Program-made: the position numbers and the translations under genes | Notes under the pieces: generated by a model | Databases searched by the model: none | What the model saw: only the letters and a program-made list of their open reading frames with translations | Told to the model about the DNA's origin: nothing | Assembly (NCBI RefSeq): GCF_019801145.1 | Contig: NZ_JAHVJQ010000008.1 | Location: forward strand, 62,001-126,000 | From: Leisingera aquaemixtae | Lineage (GTDB): Bacteria; Pseudomonadota; Alphaproteobacteria; Rhodobacterales; Rhodobacteraceae | Direction of reading: 5' to 3' | Length of the DNA: 64,000 nucleotides | Shown: positions 1-8,520 of the stretch, in pieces | How the letters are laid out: each line of letters opens with the position of its first letter | Position numbering within the stretch: position 1 is the stretch's first letter

Positions 1-232
1 CGACGGCAAGCGTTTCCACCTGCACATGCAAATGCTAGCCGGCGACAAAATTGCAGCCGCAGGTGAGTTTATGGAGCTTCACGTTCAGCAGAATCCGGAA
101 CCGCACGCGACGGCGATCCCGTCTGATATCCTGCGCCGCCTGCAAGCTGCAAAGATACCAGCGTCGGAGCGCCATAAATTGAAACACCGCTCGCGCTCGA
201 TTGGGCTGCAAGGCGGGCGGCAGGCGGGATGA
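1..232 (+). CDS. Thioesterase family protein, 3' end only
   Basis: The open frame enters from the left edge (frame of base 2) and stops at the TGA ending at 232. The visible tail of about 76 residues contains a run like FHLHMQML...EFMELHV, which resembles the last beta-strands of hot-dog-fold acyl-CoA thioesterases of the 4HBT superfamily. Closest in style, from memory, are the betainyl-CoA thioesterases linked to carnitine 3-dehydrogenase. The last 25 residues are basic and lie outside the fold. The start, active site and upstream partner are not in the window, so the carnitine link is only a suggestion. Confidence 0.6.
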   Translation, partial: DGKRFHLHMQMLAGDKIAAAGEFMELHVQQNPEPHATAIPSDILRRLQAAKIPASERHKLKHRSRSIGLQGGRQAG

Positions 233-353
233 GGGCACCATAAAGTTGCTTCACCAGCCTGGGATACAGCCGACAAGGTCGCTTGAATGACGCTCGCCTC
301 TGTTGCCGTCACCGATTTTAGCCCGACGCAATAGACATGCCGTCAGGCGGTGG

Positions 354-1220
354 TCAGCCGGTCACAAGCTGCGCGCGCAGGAAGGCGACGTTGAACGCAA
401 GACCAGGCAGAAGCCATTGGAACAACCGCACGACGGCGAGAACTTCATTCGGGTCCGCATCCTGTGCCGCAGCGGCTTCCAGAGCATCCGGCGTGAGACC
501 GGTGGCGTTTGGCAGGCCAAGTGCCAGTTCCACCGCCCGTTCGTGAATGTCCTGGACCGCGGGTTCGTATCCGCCGGACCGGATCACGGGCTTGAGATCT
601 TCCCAAGCCGCCGCAATATAACTCGGCCAGCGGGCAAAGGCGCGGTAATCGGTATTTACAAACGGCAACCCAAGCGTCTCGCGCAAGTCGGCGTAAAGCG
701 CCGCGGTGTCCGGGCTGGCATGATGGGCCTCCATCAGGACCGGGTGTTCGCCTGCTGCCGCCAGCGCGGACCGGGGTGCGGCCTCGCCTTGCGCGGTCCA
801 AGCCTGGCCTTCCAGCAGCGTCCGGGCCAGCGACGCCATCAGCAGATAGGGCATGTTGCCGGCAGAGAAGACCTCGTTGCAGGCGATGATCTGCTCCAGT
901 TCCGCCGCGTCATAGCCCGCGTCCTCGAGCCGTGCCTTGATGGGCGGCGGGGAGAACGAGCCTGCCCGCATTTCCGCGAAGTTGCGCAGGTCCTGACAGG
1001 CCGCGACGAAGGCCTCTGTCGCGGTCACCGGCTCCAGCGCTTGCCAGAGCGTTTTGTAGAAGCTTGGATAACGGGCAAAGGCCATCGCCACGACCCCCAT
1101 CCAAGGCACGCCCAGCCCGCGTTTGGTGCGCTCGTAGATTTCCGCCAGTTCGCCGGTTGCGGCGCGTTCGGGCACGGGGCGGATGGGTGGCAGCGGGGAC
1201 GGTTTTAGCCGCTTCAGCAC
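354..1220 (-). CDS. DehI-family (halocarboxylic acid dehalogenase-like) protein
   Basis: This 288-residue all-helical protein opens with the segment PPIRPVPERAATGELAEIYE followed by a helix like LGVPWMGVVAMAFARYPSFY, which is typical of the DehI family (group I 2-haloacid dehalogenases and many uncharacterised relatives). Two similar halves can be seen (ARYPSFYKTLWQAL near residue 49 and ARWPSYIAAAWEDL near 195), matching the pseudo-dimer architecture of the family. The GTG start lies one base after the stop of the HxlR gene, with GAGG upstream, so the two genes form an operon. Family membership is fairly secure. Actual dehalogenase activity is not, because most DehI homologues are untested. 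Confidence 0.75.
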   Translation of the reverse strand: MLKRLKPSPLPPIRPVPERAATGELAEIYERTKRGLGVPWMGVVAMAFARYPSFYKTLWQALEPVTATEAFVAACQDLRNFAEMRAGSFSPPPIKARLEDAGYDAAELEQIIACNEVFSAGNMPYLLMASLARTLLEGQAWTAQGEAAPRSALAAAGEHPVLMEAHHASPDTAALYADLRETLGLPFVNTDYRAFARWPSYIAAAWEDLKPVIRSGGYEPAVQDIHERAVELALGLPNATGLTPDALEAAAAQDADPNEVLAVVRLFQWLLPGLAFNVAFLRAQLVTG

Positions 1221-1221
1221 G

Positions 1222-1596
1222 TCAGGCCTCTGCCGTTATATGCTGCGGCAGTCCTTCACTCCATTTGCGCAACTCGTCCAGGAACCCCAATGCGGTGCGG
1301 CCAAGATCCGTGATCGCGTATTGCACCGACACCGGTGCGGTATCCAGAACCTGGCGGGTCACAAGACCCTGTCCTTCGAGCTGGCGCAGGCGTTCGGTGA
1401 TCATCTTCTTGCTGGCACCGCCGACCATGCGGGCGAGATCGTTGAACCGGACGGGTTCGTCTTTCAGGTGCCACAGGATGGAGCCGGTCCACTTGCCGCC
1501 GATGATCCGCATGCCGCGCTCGATTGCGCAGGGTTCAAAACAGGCGTCGTAGGCGTTGCGGCGGCCTTGGTCGTCTTCTTCCACGCGTGCTCGCAT
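1222..1596 (-). CDS. HxlR-family winged-helix transcriptional regulator
   Basis: The protein has the HxlR signature: a Cys followed by AIERGMRIIGGKWTGSILWHL, then a winged helix ending in LEGQGLVTRQV. Two cysteines (ACFEPC) precede the recognition domain. In relatives such as YodB and HypR, cysteines at this place sense quinones, diamide or aldehydes. The frame is open up to 1683, but GGAGG sits five bases before the ATG at 1596, giving 124 residues, the usual size; a start at 1608 is the alternative. It is cotranscribed with the DehI-family gene and divergent from the quinone reductase operon, so it probably controls that operon. Confidence 0.8.
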   Translation of the reverse strand: MRARVEEDDQGRRNAYDACFEPCAIERGMRIIGGKWTGSILWHLKDEPVRFNDLARMVGGASKKMITERLRQLEGQGLVTRQVLDTAPVSVQYAITDLGRTALGFLDELRKWSEGLPQHITAEA

Positions 1597-1672
1597 CATT
1601 GCCTCCATGGGTTTCCGGAGAGGATTCGGGAGGGCAGGAAAAGTGATCAGGTCTCTTTTCGTTGCTTGAGAA

Positions 1673-1699
1673 ACAAATTTCACAAATGTCCAAATTTGT
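1673..1699. promoter_or_regulatory. Inverted repeat in the HxlR / quinone reductase intergenic region
   Basis: ACAAATTT (1673-1680) and AAATTTGT (1692-1699) are perfect inverted arms separated by 11 bases. They lie upstream of the HxlR start in an AT-rich patch. It may be an autoregulatory operator or part of the regulator's promoter. No binding data are implied. Confidence 0.4.
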
Positions 1700-1795
1700 C
1701 AACGTGGGCAGGGCGTGGAAGTTTTCCGGTCTTATTTCATGACTTTAGTCAGGTCATTTGCGAAACCGCCCCATCCTTCCAGGCTGAATTTGGTG

Positions 1796-1823
1796 AAGGT
1801 TACCAAAAGTATACTAGTTGCGA
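1796..1823 (+). promoter_or_regulatory. 28-bp element upstream of the mdaB-like operon, shared with the iorA-like operon
   Basis: The 28 bases contain GGTTACCAAAAGTATACT and end in GTTGCGA. The reverse complement of 15221-15248 matches this element at 25 of 28 positions. The element lies 78 bases before the ATG at 1902. It contains short TAC/GTA half-sites of the kind bound by HxlR regulators. The most economical reading is an operator or activator site for the adjacent HxlR protein. Confidence 0.6.
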
Positions 1824-1901
1824 AATGTTTCGTCGTGTCCAGATTGCGGGCTGTGCGGCGGCTGATCCCGCCATGCCGCAGTCAATCGCAAGGAAGACAC
1901 C

Positions 1902-2513
1902 ATGAGCAATATTCTGATCCTCAACGGCCACCAGCCCTATCCCTTTGCCAAGGGTGAACTGAACGCAGCGCTGATTGACCGTGCCACCGCGTACCTGAAA
2001 GAAGCCGGACATGACGTGCGTGTGACCAAGGTCGCCGAGGGCTATGATGTCGAGCAGGAAATCGCCAGCCACCAATGGGCCGACACCGTCATCATGCAGT
2101 TCCCGGTAAACTGGATGGGTGTACCGTGGTCGTTCAAGAAATACATGGATGAGGTCTATACCGCAGGTATGGATGGCCGCCTGACCAATGGTGATGGCCG
2201 CGTCGCCGAAGCCCCGAAAGAAAACTACGGCATGGGCGGCTCGCTGACCGGCACCACCTACATGCTGTCCGTTACGCTGAACGCTCCGGCTGAGGCATTC
2301 GACAACCCGGCTGAGCCGTTCTTCGAAGGCGCGTCGCTCGACGATCTGCTGCGCCCGATGCACCTGAACGCCAAGTTCTTCGGCATGTCGCCGCTGCCCA
2401 CCTTTGGCGCCTTTGACGTGATGAAGAACGCCGATGTGGACACGGATTTCGCCCGTTTTGACGCGCATCTGGCCCGTGTCTTCGGTGCCAATTCCGTATC
2501 GGAAGTGGCCTGA
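1902..2513 (+). CDS. mdaB: NAD(P)H-dependent quinone reductase, MdaB-like flavoprotein
   Basis: This 203-residue protein has a flavodoxin-2 fold: it begins MSNILILNGHQPYPFAKGEL and contains QFPVNWMGVPWSFKKYMDEV, the FMN/FAD-binding and dimer segment typical of MdaB and NQO-type enzymes. Such enzymes carry out two-electron reduction of quinones with NADPH and so avoid redox cycling. It is the first gene of a plus-strand run of detoxification genes and lies 78 bases after a putative regulatory element. The size is normal for MdaB (about 195-205 residues). The exact substrate is unknown. Confidence 0.85.
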   Translation: MSNILILNGHQPYPFAKGELNAALIDRATAYLKEAGHDVRVTKVAEGYDVEQEIASHQWADTVIMQFPVNWMGVPWSFKKYMDEVYTAGMDGRLTNGDGRVAEAPKENYGMGGSLTGTTYMLSVTLNAPAEAFDNPAEPFFEGASLDDLLRPMHLNAKFFGMSPLPTFGAFDVMKNADVDTDFARFDAHLARVFGANSVSEVA

Positions 2514-2554
2514 TCCACGTTTGTGGAACTCATTCCAAAAAGGAGGCTTATGAG

Positions 2555-2908
2555 GTGAGCAACTCTCCCCTGATCACCGAAGGCCAGCGCGCGCCGCTGG
2601 CCGACGAAGCGTCGCCCGACATGTATGAAGAGCTGGTGAACACCGGAATTACGCGTCTGGTCCGCATGAAGATGCCGCCGGGTGCGACGGATGAGCCGCA
2701 CCGCCACCCTGAGGAGATCGTCTACTTCATCAAGGGCGGCCTGCTGTCGATCAAGCTGGAAGATGGTGGAACCATCGTGAAAGAGGTCGCCGATGGCGAT
2801 TTCATGCACAACGGACCTTGGACGCATCAGGTCAGCAATGTCGGCACCACCACGGTTGAGGCCGTGCTGTTTGAGCGTCTGGACAACGACGTGGAACCGC
2901 AGAACTGA
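2555..2908 (+). CDS. Cupin-domain protein
   Basis: This small (117-residue) single-domain cupin has motif 1 as DEPHRHPEEIVYFIKGG and motif 2 as GDFMHNGPWTHQVSN. Two histidines and a glutamate of motif 1 could bind a metal. The start is GTG at 2555, chosen because AGGAGG lies eight bases upstream; the ATG at 2549 leads straight to a stop. It sits 41 bases after the quinone reductase gene and 15 before an SDR gene, so it is in the operon. The substrate cannot be told from the sequence. Confidence 0.75.
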   Translation: MSNSPLITEGQRAPLADEASPDMYEELVNTGITRLVRMKMPPGATDEPHRHPEEIVYFIKGGLLSIKLEDGGTIVKEVADGDFMHNGPWTHQVSNVGTTTVEAVLFERLDNDVEPQN

Positions 2909-2923
2909 GACGAGGAACGACAG

Positions 2924-3727
2924 ATGACCAAGACTATTCTGATCACTGGTACCGGCTCCGGGCTTGGCAAGGGCGCGGCCTTCGAACTGGCGAAACAGGG
3001 TCATCGCGTGATTGCGACGACCCACGGCGCAAAAGGTGCCGAAACGCTCAAGGCAGAAGCGGCCGCGCTGGGTCTGACGCTGGAAACAGCCAAGCTGGAC
3101 ATCACCAGCGCCGAGGATCGTCAGGCCGCCTTTGACCGCTTTGGCGCCGATGTGGATGTCGTGGTGGCAAATGCCGCCATCGGCGATACCGGCCCGATTG
3201 CCGAGGTTGACGTGGACCGCATCCGGAATGTGTTCGAAACCAACGTGTTCTCGACCGTCGAGTTCGTGCAGCCCTATGCGCAGGCTTTTGCCCGCCGTGG
3301 GCGCGGCAAGGTGGTGTTCGTCTCGTCGATCGCCGGGTTCCTGACCTTCCCGTATCTGGCCCCCTATACCGCGTCCAAACACGCGCTGGAGGCGATCGCA
3401 GAACTGATGCGGGAAGAGCTTGAACCGATGGGGGTACAGGTCGCGACCATCAATCCGGGCGCGTACCGGACCGGGTTTAATGACCGGATGTATGACAAGA
3501 TGGACGAGTGGTACGATCCTTCGAGTAGCATTACGCCGCCGGAAGCGATCCGCAAGGTCCGCGACCTGTTTGCAGGCGACGGCTTGCAGATGGATCCGCA
3601 GCCAATGATCGACAAGATGGCCGAGGTCATCGCGGCGGATCACCACAAATTCCGCACTGTTTTCCCGGAAGAGGCGATCAAGGACGTGCTGGATTACCAG
3701 CAGAAACACTGGACGCTGGAAATCTGA
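2924..3727 (+). CDS. Short-chain dehydrogenase/reductase
   Basis: A classical SDR of 267 residues. The cofactor motif TGTGSGLG is at residues 8-15, NAA near residue 84, a serine in VSSIAG, and the catalytic YTASK at 148-152. The middle follows the usual Rossmann order. Members of this group reduce carbonyls or oxidise alcohols with NAD(P)H; a role in removing reactive carbonyls would fit the surrounding GST and quinone reductase genes, but that is inferred from context. An AGGA motif precedes the ATG. Confidence 0.85.
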   Translation: MTKTILITGTGSGLGKGAAFELAKQGHRVIATTHGAKGAETLKAEAAALGLTLETAKLDITSAEDRQAAFDRFGADVDVVVANAAIGDTGPIAEVDVDRIRNVFETNVFSTVEFVQPYAQAFARRGRGKVVFVSSIAGFLTFPYLAPYTASKHALEAIAELMREELEPMGVQVATINPGAYRTGFNDRMYDKMDEWYDPSSSITPPEAIRKVRDLFAGDGLQMDPQPMIDKMAEVIAADHHKFRTVFPEEAIKDVLDYQQKHWTLEI

Positions 3728-3785
3728 ACCCTTCGGGCCTGCGCGGCAACGAGCGGGCCCGGACACTTGCCCTCAGGAGACAATC

Positions 3786-4502
3786 ATGACCCAACCGGAC
3801 ATTCACCTTTACACCGCTGCCACTATGAACGGCTACAAGCCGGTTATTTTTCTGGAAGAAGCTGGTGTCCCCTATGACCTGACTTTCATCGATTTCTCCA
3901 AGCAGGAGCAGAAAACCCCCGATTTTCTCAAGCTGAACCCGAACGGAAAGATCCCCACGATCTATGACCGGGCCGAAGATCGGGCCATTTTTGAGTCCGG
4001 CGCCATTCTTTGGCATCTGGCCAACAAATACGGCAAGTTCCTGTCAAACGATCCGGTTACCCGGTCGGAAACGCTGCAGTGGCTGTTCTTTCAGGTCGGT
4101 CACGTCGGCCCGATGATGGGGCAAGCGATGTATTTTCAGCGCATTGCTGCCCCGAACGGGCATGAGGAGCCGTTCTCGATCAAGCGTTACGTGGATGAAT
4201 CCCGCCGCTTGATGGAAGTACTGAACACACAGCTGCAAGGCCGCGATTTCATTGCCGGGGAATACTCCATCGCCGACATGATGATCTACCCGTGGGCGCG
4301 GGCTTACCCGTGGGCGCGGGTCGAAGTTGACGACTTGCCGCACCTGAAGGCCTGGTTCGACCGCATCGACGCGCGCCCGGCGGTGCAGAAGGCGCTGATC
4401 ATCCCCAAGGCGCAGCCCCAGTTCTGGGACGAAAACGCGGATGCCGATGCCTTCCTGAAGGAAAACGCGGCGCGGTTTGCCGGCGATGTGAAAAACGCCT
4501 GA
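3786..4502 (+). CDS. Glutathione S-transferase, YfcG/Ure2p-like
   Basis: This 238-residue GST has a thioredoxin-like N-terminal half with LKLNPNGKIPTI (the cis-proline loop) and FESGAILWHLA (glutathione-binding Glu-Ser), then an all-helical domain with VGPMMGQAMYF. These segments are typical of the YfcG/Nu-class group, which often act as disulfide reductases using glutathione. It is clearly paralogous to the gene at 7806-8516. An imperfect internal duplication of 18 bases (4287-4322) encodes YPWARAYPWAR. GGAGA precedes the ATG. Confidence 0.88.
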   Translation: MTQPDIHLYTAATMNGYKPVIFLEEAGVPYDLTFIDFSKQEQKTPDFLKLNPNGKIPTIYDRAEDRAIFESGAILWHLANKYGKFLSNDPVTRSETLQWLFFQVGHVGPMMGQAMYFQRIAAPNGHEEPFSIKRYVDESRRLMEVLNTQLQGRDFIAGEYSIADMMIYPWARAYPWARVEVDDLPHLKAWFDRIDARPAVQKALIIPKAQPQFWDENADADAFLKENAARFAGDVKNA

Positions 4503-4581
4503 TCCAGCCGCAGCCTAGCTGGCGGCCGGTCTCCGGGCCGCCGAGGGCCGGAGGCAAATCAGATGAGAAAGACGCAATGAA

Positions 4582-5268
4582 ATGAGCATTACACTTGTTG
4601 GCTACCCGGTCTCGCCCTTTGTGCGCAAAGTGCGGGTGGTGCTGGAGCAGAAGGGGATCGGTTATACTCTGGACCCCGCCGTTCCCTATACCGAGCGGCA
4701 GAAGGTGCTGGCGGTCAACCCGGCCGGCACCGTGCCAGTGTTGCTGCCAGGTGATGGCCTGGCGCCAGTCACCGAAAGCGCTGATATCGCCGCCTGGGCG
4801 GAACAAACGGTGCCGCTGCCGGTGCTGATCCCGCCGCAGCCGGAGCTGCGCCAGCGGGCGTTGCGGATACAGCAGTTTGCTGACAGCCAGATGGCGCAGG
4901 TCTTTGGCGGCATGATGTTCGGCCAGCGCATCGTTGTGCCCTATTACTTCGGAAAGGCCGGCGGCAAGGAAGACATGGTCGAACATGCGATGACCGTGCT
5001 GGCGCCGCAATTGCTGGATTCGCTGGCGGAGCTCTTGGCCGATGCGGACTATGCCGCGGGCACCTTCAGCGTGGCGGATATCGCTTTGTCGAGCTGGTTG
5101 CGGGGAGCGGAGCTGGCGGGGTTCGCACTGGACGATGCGCGCTGGCCGTCTATCCGGAGCTGGCTGGATCGCTGCTATGCGCAGCCCGGATACGCCCGCG
5201 TGATCGCGGATGAGGAGCAGCTGGAGGTCGTCCGCTGGGCACGCAGCCGTTATGAGGGGGCAGCATGA
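4582..5268 (+). CDS. Glutathione S-transferase family protein
   Basis: A 228-residue GST with N-terminal GYPVSPFVRKVRVVLEQKG, the cis-proline segment VNPAGTVPVLL and Glu-Ser in PVTESADIAAW. It belongs to a different subgroup from the two YfcG-like GSTs beside it. The stop overlaps the ATG of the KefG-like gene by four bases (ATGA), implying translational coupling. KefC-type channels are opened by glutathione adducts, so a GST that makes such adducts upstream of KefG-KefC is functionally sensible. Confidence 0.85.
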   Translation: MSITLVGYPVSPFVRKVRVVLEQKGIGYTLDPAVPYTERQKVLAVNPAGTVPVLLPGDGLAPVTESADIAAWAEQTVPLPVLIPPQPELRQRALRIQQFADSQMAQVFGGMMFGQRIVVPYYFGKAGGKEDMVEHAMTVLAPQLLDSLAELLADADYAAGTFSVADIALSSWLRGAELAGFALDDARWPSIRSWLDRCYAQPGYARVIADEEQLEVVRWARSRYEGAA

Positions 5269-5879
5269 GGACTCTGGTTTACCTGGCGCATCCCCGGCCT
5301 GACCGTTCGGAGATAAACGCGCCGATGTTCGAGGCCGCGCGCGGGATCGAGGGCATAACTTGCGTCGACCTGTACGGCGAATACCCGTCATTTGAGATCG
5401 GCGTCGACCGTGAACAGCAGCGGATCACAGAACATGACGCGATTGTTTTTCTGCATCCTCTGTACTGGTATTCGGCGCCAGCATTGCTGAAGGAATGGCA
5501 GGACCTGGTGCTGGAGCATGGGTTTGCCTATGGCCATGCGGGCCACGCCCTGGACGGCAAGGTGACCTTCAACGCGGTCACTTGCGGTGCTGCGGCCGAA
5601 GCCTACACACCCGAGGGCGCAAACGGTGCGCATCTGCGCAACTTGCTGATGCCGTTTGAGAAAACTGCTGACCTATGCCGGATGCGCTACCTGGCGCCCT
5701 TCGCGCTGTTCGGCGCGGGGCGCGCGGTGGAAGAGGGGCGGGACAAGTCTCACCTCGCCGAGTGGCGGTCACTGCTGAAGGCGCTGCGTGACGACACGCT
5801 GGATATTGCGGCTGCCCGCGCGGCGCTGTCGCTGAATGGATTCACGGCGGCAGGGGCCGCCAAGCTGGAGGCCGTGTGA
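5265..5879 (+). CDS. kefG: KefG/KefF-type ancillary NAD(P)H oxidoreductase
   Basis: A 204-residue flavodoxin-2-fold protein starting LVYLAHPRPDRSEIN, with HPLYWYSAPALLKEWQDLVL, the classic KefF/KefG/NQO segment, and a GHALDGK turn. It is sandwiched between a GST and a KefB/C antiporter with overlapping start and stop codons on both sides. In enterobacteria KefF and KefG bind the antiporter and are needed for full efflux, and they also have quinone reductase activity. The gene symbol rests on this context. Confidence 0.85.
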   Translation: MRTLVYLAHPRPDRSEINAPMFEAARGIEGITCVDLYGEYPSFEIGVDREQQRITEHDAIVFLHPLYWYSAPALLKEWQDLVLEHGFAYGHAGHALDGKVTFNAVTCGAAAEAYTPEGANGAHLRNLLMPFEKTADLCRMRYLAPFALFGAGRAVEEGRDKSHLAEWRSLLKALRDDTLDIAAARAALSLNGFTAAGAAKLEAV

Positions 5880-7795
5880 TGGATCTTCTTGCTGCTGGTT
5901 TTGTCTACCTGGTTGCCGCGGTGATTGCGGTGCCGTTGGCCAAGCGTCTGGGGCTCGGTTCAGTGCTGGGGTACCTGATCGCGGGGGTGGTGATCGGCCC
6001 GGTGCTGGGCGTTGTCGGCGGCGAGACCGTCGACATCCAGCATTTTGCCGAATTCGGCGTGGTGATGATGCTGTTCCTGGTCGGTCTGGAACTGCAGCCC
6101 GCGATGCTATGGCGGATGCGGGCGCAGCTGTTGGGGCTGGGCGGGATGCAGGTGCTGGGCACCGCCGTGCTGATTGCCGCGGCGGCGCTGGTCTTTGGTG
6201 TTGCCTGGCAGGCATCACTGGCGCTGGGGATGATCCTGGCGCTGTCCTCGACAGCGATCGTGCTGCAGACGCTGGGGGAAAAGGGGCTGATGCCGACAGC
6301 GGGCGGCAAAGGCTCTTTCTCGGTGCTGCTGACTCAGGATATTGCGGTGATTCCGATGCTGGCGCTGATGCCGCTGCTGGCGGTGAATGCCGTTGCTGGC
6401 GGCCATGACGTTCACGGCGATTCCGGCCTTGGTGCGCCTGCGGCTGACGCGCACGGGCATGGTCATGGCGCGCCGACGCTGTTCGACACGCTGCCCGACT
6501 GGGCGCAGGCGGTGGCGGTCCTGCTTATTATCGGGGGCATCATCGTGGCGGGGCGGACGGTGATCCGGCCGGTCTTCCGCTTTATCGCCGAGGCGCGGCT
6601 GCGCGAGATTTTCACCGCCGCGGCGCTGATGCTGGTGATCGGCATTGCGCTTTTGATGAACAATGTGGGCCTGTCGCCTGCGCTTGGCACTTTTCTGGCC
6701 GGCGTGGTGTTGTCGGACAGCGAATACCGGCATGAGCTGGAAAGCGATATTGAGCCCTTCAAGGGGCTGCTCTTGGGGCTGTTCTTCATCACGGTCGGCG
6801 CGGGCATCGATTTCCAGCTGCTGCTGTCCAACCCCGTTGGGCTGGTTGGCCTGGCGCTGGGGCTGATGGCGCTGAAAGCGGGGGTGCTGTACGTGCTGGG
6901 CACTGGTTTCGGCCTGCGCGGCGCCGACCGCTGGCTGTTCTCGCTGGGTCTGGCGCAGGCAGGGGAGTTCGCCTTTGTTCTGTTCGGCTTTGCCGCCGGG
7001 GCCGACATCCTGGGTGCCGAGGTGATCAAGCCGATGACGCTGGTGGTGGCGCTGACCATGCTGCTGACGCCGCTGCTGTTCATCCTTTATGAAAAGGTGC
7101 TGGCACCGCGTGCGGTCCGGACAGAGGACCGCGCGGCGGATGAGATCGACGAGGCGGGCAGCATCGTGGTAGCGGGCATTGGCCGGGTCGGCCAGATCAT
7201 CACCCGGATGCTGGTCACTAACGGCCACAAGGTCACGGTGCTGGACCACGATCCTGAAACCATCGAGAACCTGTCGCGGATCGGCTTCCGCGCCTACTAC
7301 GGCGATGCCACCCGCCCGGACCTGCTGCACAGCGCCGGACTGGAAGGTGCCAGGCTGTTCGTCGCCGCGCTGGATGACCGGGAAAAGCAGACCGAACTGG
7401 TGCATCATGTCGCCAAGACCTATCCGCAGGTCACCATCCACGCCCGCGCCCATGACCGGCATCATGTCTACGAGCTGGAGCGGGCGGGCGCCCATCTGGC
7501 CCAGCGGGAGACCTTTGAGGGCGCGCTGGCGATGGGCCGCGATGCGATGACCGCCATCGGCTACCACCCGTTCCGGGCAGAGGCCGCCAGCCGCACCTTC
7601 CGCAGCCATGACCGCGAGGCGCTGGACGGGCTGCGGGAGAGCTGGAATGAAAGCGGGGTGTCGAAAAGCTATATCGATGCCATGCGGGCGCATTCGCAGA
7701 CTCTCTTCGAGCTGATGAAGGCGGACCGCCATGACACTCACGACCGTTCGGAACGCGGCTGGACCCCGCCGCCCAAGGGAGATGCGAGCCTGTGA
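5879..7795 (+). CDS. kefC: Glutathione-gated K+/H+ antiporter, KefB/KefC family (CPA2)
   Basis: The first 390 or so residues are about 12 hydrophobic segments of the Na+/H+ exchanger fold (LASSTAIVLQTLGEKG-like region near 120, LGTFLAGVVLSDSEYRHELESDIEPFK in the middle). They are followed by a TrkA-N Rossmann domain with GIGRVG near residue 432 and the HDPETIENL region. KefC releases K+ and acidifies the cytoplasm when electrophile-glutathione adducts bind, protecting the cell. The ATG at 5879 overlaps the KefG stop by one base; a GTG three bases earlier is possible. A histidine-rich loop (residues about 174-200) is an unusual detail. KefB versus KefC cannot be resolved. Confidence 0.88.
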   Translation: MDLLAAGFVYLVAAVIAVPLAKRLGLGSVLGYLIAGVVIGPVLGVVGGETVDIQHFAEFGVVMMLFLVGLELQPAMLWRMRAQLLGLGGMQVLGTAVLIAAAALVFGVAWQASLALGMILALSSTAIVLQTLGEKGLMPTAGGKGSFSVLLTQDIAVIPMLALMPLLAVNAVAGGHDVHGDSGLGAPAADAHGHGHGAPTLFDTLPDWAQAVAVLLIIGGIIVAGRTVIRPVFRFIAEARLREIFTAAALMLVIGIALLMNNVGLSPALGTFLAGVVLSDSEYRHELESDIEPFKGLLLGLFFITVGAGIDFQLLLSNPVGLVGLALGLMALKAGVLYVLGTGFGLRGADRWLFSLGLAQAGEFAFVLFGFAAGADILGAEVIKPMTLVVALTMLLTPLLFILYEKVLAPRAVRTEDRAADEIDEAGSIVVAGIGRVGQIITRMLVTNGHKVTVLDHDPETIENLSRIGFRAYYGDATRPDLLHSAGLEGARLFVAALDDREKQTELVHHVAKTYPQVTIHARAHDRHHVYELERAGAHLAQRETFEGALAMGRDAMTAIGYHPFRAEAASRTFRSHDREALDGLRESWNESGVSKSYIDAMRAHSQTLFELMKADRHDTHDRSERGWTPPPKGDASL

Positions 7796-7805
7796 GACCG
7801 AGGTT

Positions 7806-8516
7806 ATGAACGAGGGTAAACCGGATATCCTTCTGTACACGACGCCGACGATGAACGGCTGGAAGCCACTGATCTTCCTGCATGAGGCGGATGTGCCTTA
7901 TGAGCTGTCGGCGGTGGATTTTTCCAAGAAGGAGCAGAAGGCGCCGGAGTATCTGAAGCTCAACCCAAATGGCCGCATCCCCACCATCGTAGACCGCGGC
8001 AACGATGGTTTCGCGGTCTTCGAAAGCGGCGCGATCCTGTGGTATCTGGCCGAGAAGTACGGGCGGTTCCTGAGCGATGATCCCAAGGAACGCTCACAGA
8101 CGCACCAGTGGCTGATGTTTCAGATGGGCGGCATTGGGCCGATGATGGGGCAGGCGATGTACTTCCAGCGCATTGCCCGGCCCAACGGCCACGACGACCC
8201 CTATGCAATCAAACGCTATGTGGACGAGTCCCGCCGCCTGCTGGAGGTGCTGGACAGCCGCCTGCAGGGGCGCGCCTGGCTGGTGGGGGAGGAGATGTCG
8301 ATTGCCGATATCGCCACCTACCCCTGGGCGCGGTCCTATTTCTGGGCCGGAGTTGATGTCTCCGGCCTGGACCATCTGAACGCCTGGCTCGCTCGCATTG
8401 ACGTGCGGCCTGCCACCCAGGCGGCGTTGCAGCTGCCGAAACCGCGACCTGCCGTCTTTGGCCAAGGCGACACCGAAGCTGCGGCGGCTGCCAATGCCGC
8501 CAATTACAAGGAGTGA
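7806..8516 (+). CDS. Glutathione S-transferase, YfcG/Ure2p-like (paralogue)
   Basis: A 236-residue GST with LKLNPNGRIPTI, FESGAILWYLAEKYG and IGPMMGQAMYFQRIARPNG. It matches the protein at 3786-4502 along its whole length, so the two came from a duplication inside or before the cluster. The chosen ATG at 7806 gives a normal N-terminus (ILLYTTPTMNGWKP); the frame stays open upstream inside kefC. It follows the kefC stop by 10 bases. Only a weak ribosome site (GAGG, too close) is visible, so translation may be coupled to kefC. Confidence 0.85.
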   Translation: MNEGKPDILLYTTPTMNGWKPLIFLHEADVPYELSAVDFSKKEQKAPEYLKLNPNGRIPTIVDRGNDGFAVFESGAILWYLAEKYGRFLSDDPKERSQTHQWLMFQMGGIGPMMGQAMYFQRIARPNGHDDPYAIKRYVDESRRLLEVLDSRLQGRAWLVGEEMSIADIATYPWARSYFWAGVDVSGLDHLNAWLARIDVRPATQAALQLPKPRPAVFGQGDTEAAAAANAANYKE

Positions 8517-8520
8517 TCCC

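Noticed and set aside
303-1208. A 301-codon plus-strand frame
   Set aside because: It is the complement of the DehI-family gene, which has clear family sequence; the frame is Arg-rich and shadow-like.
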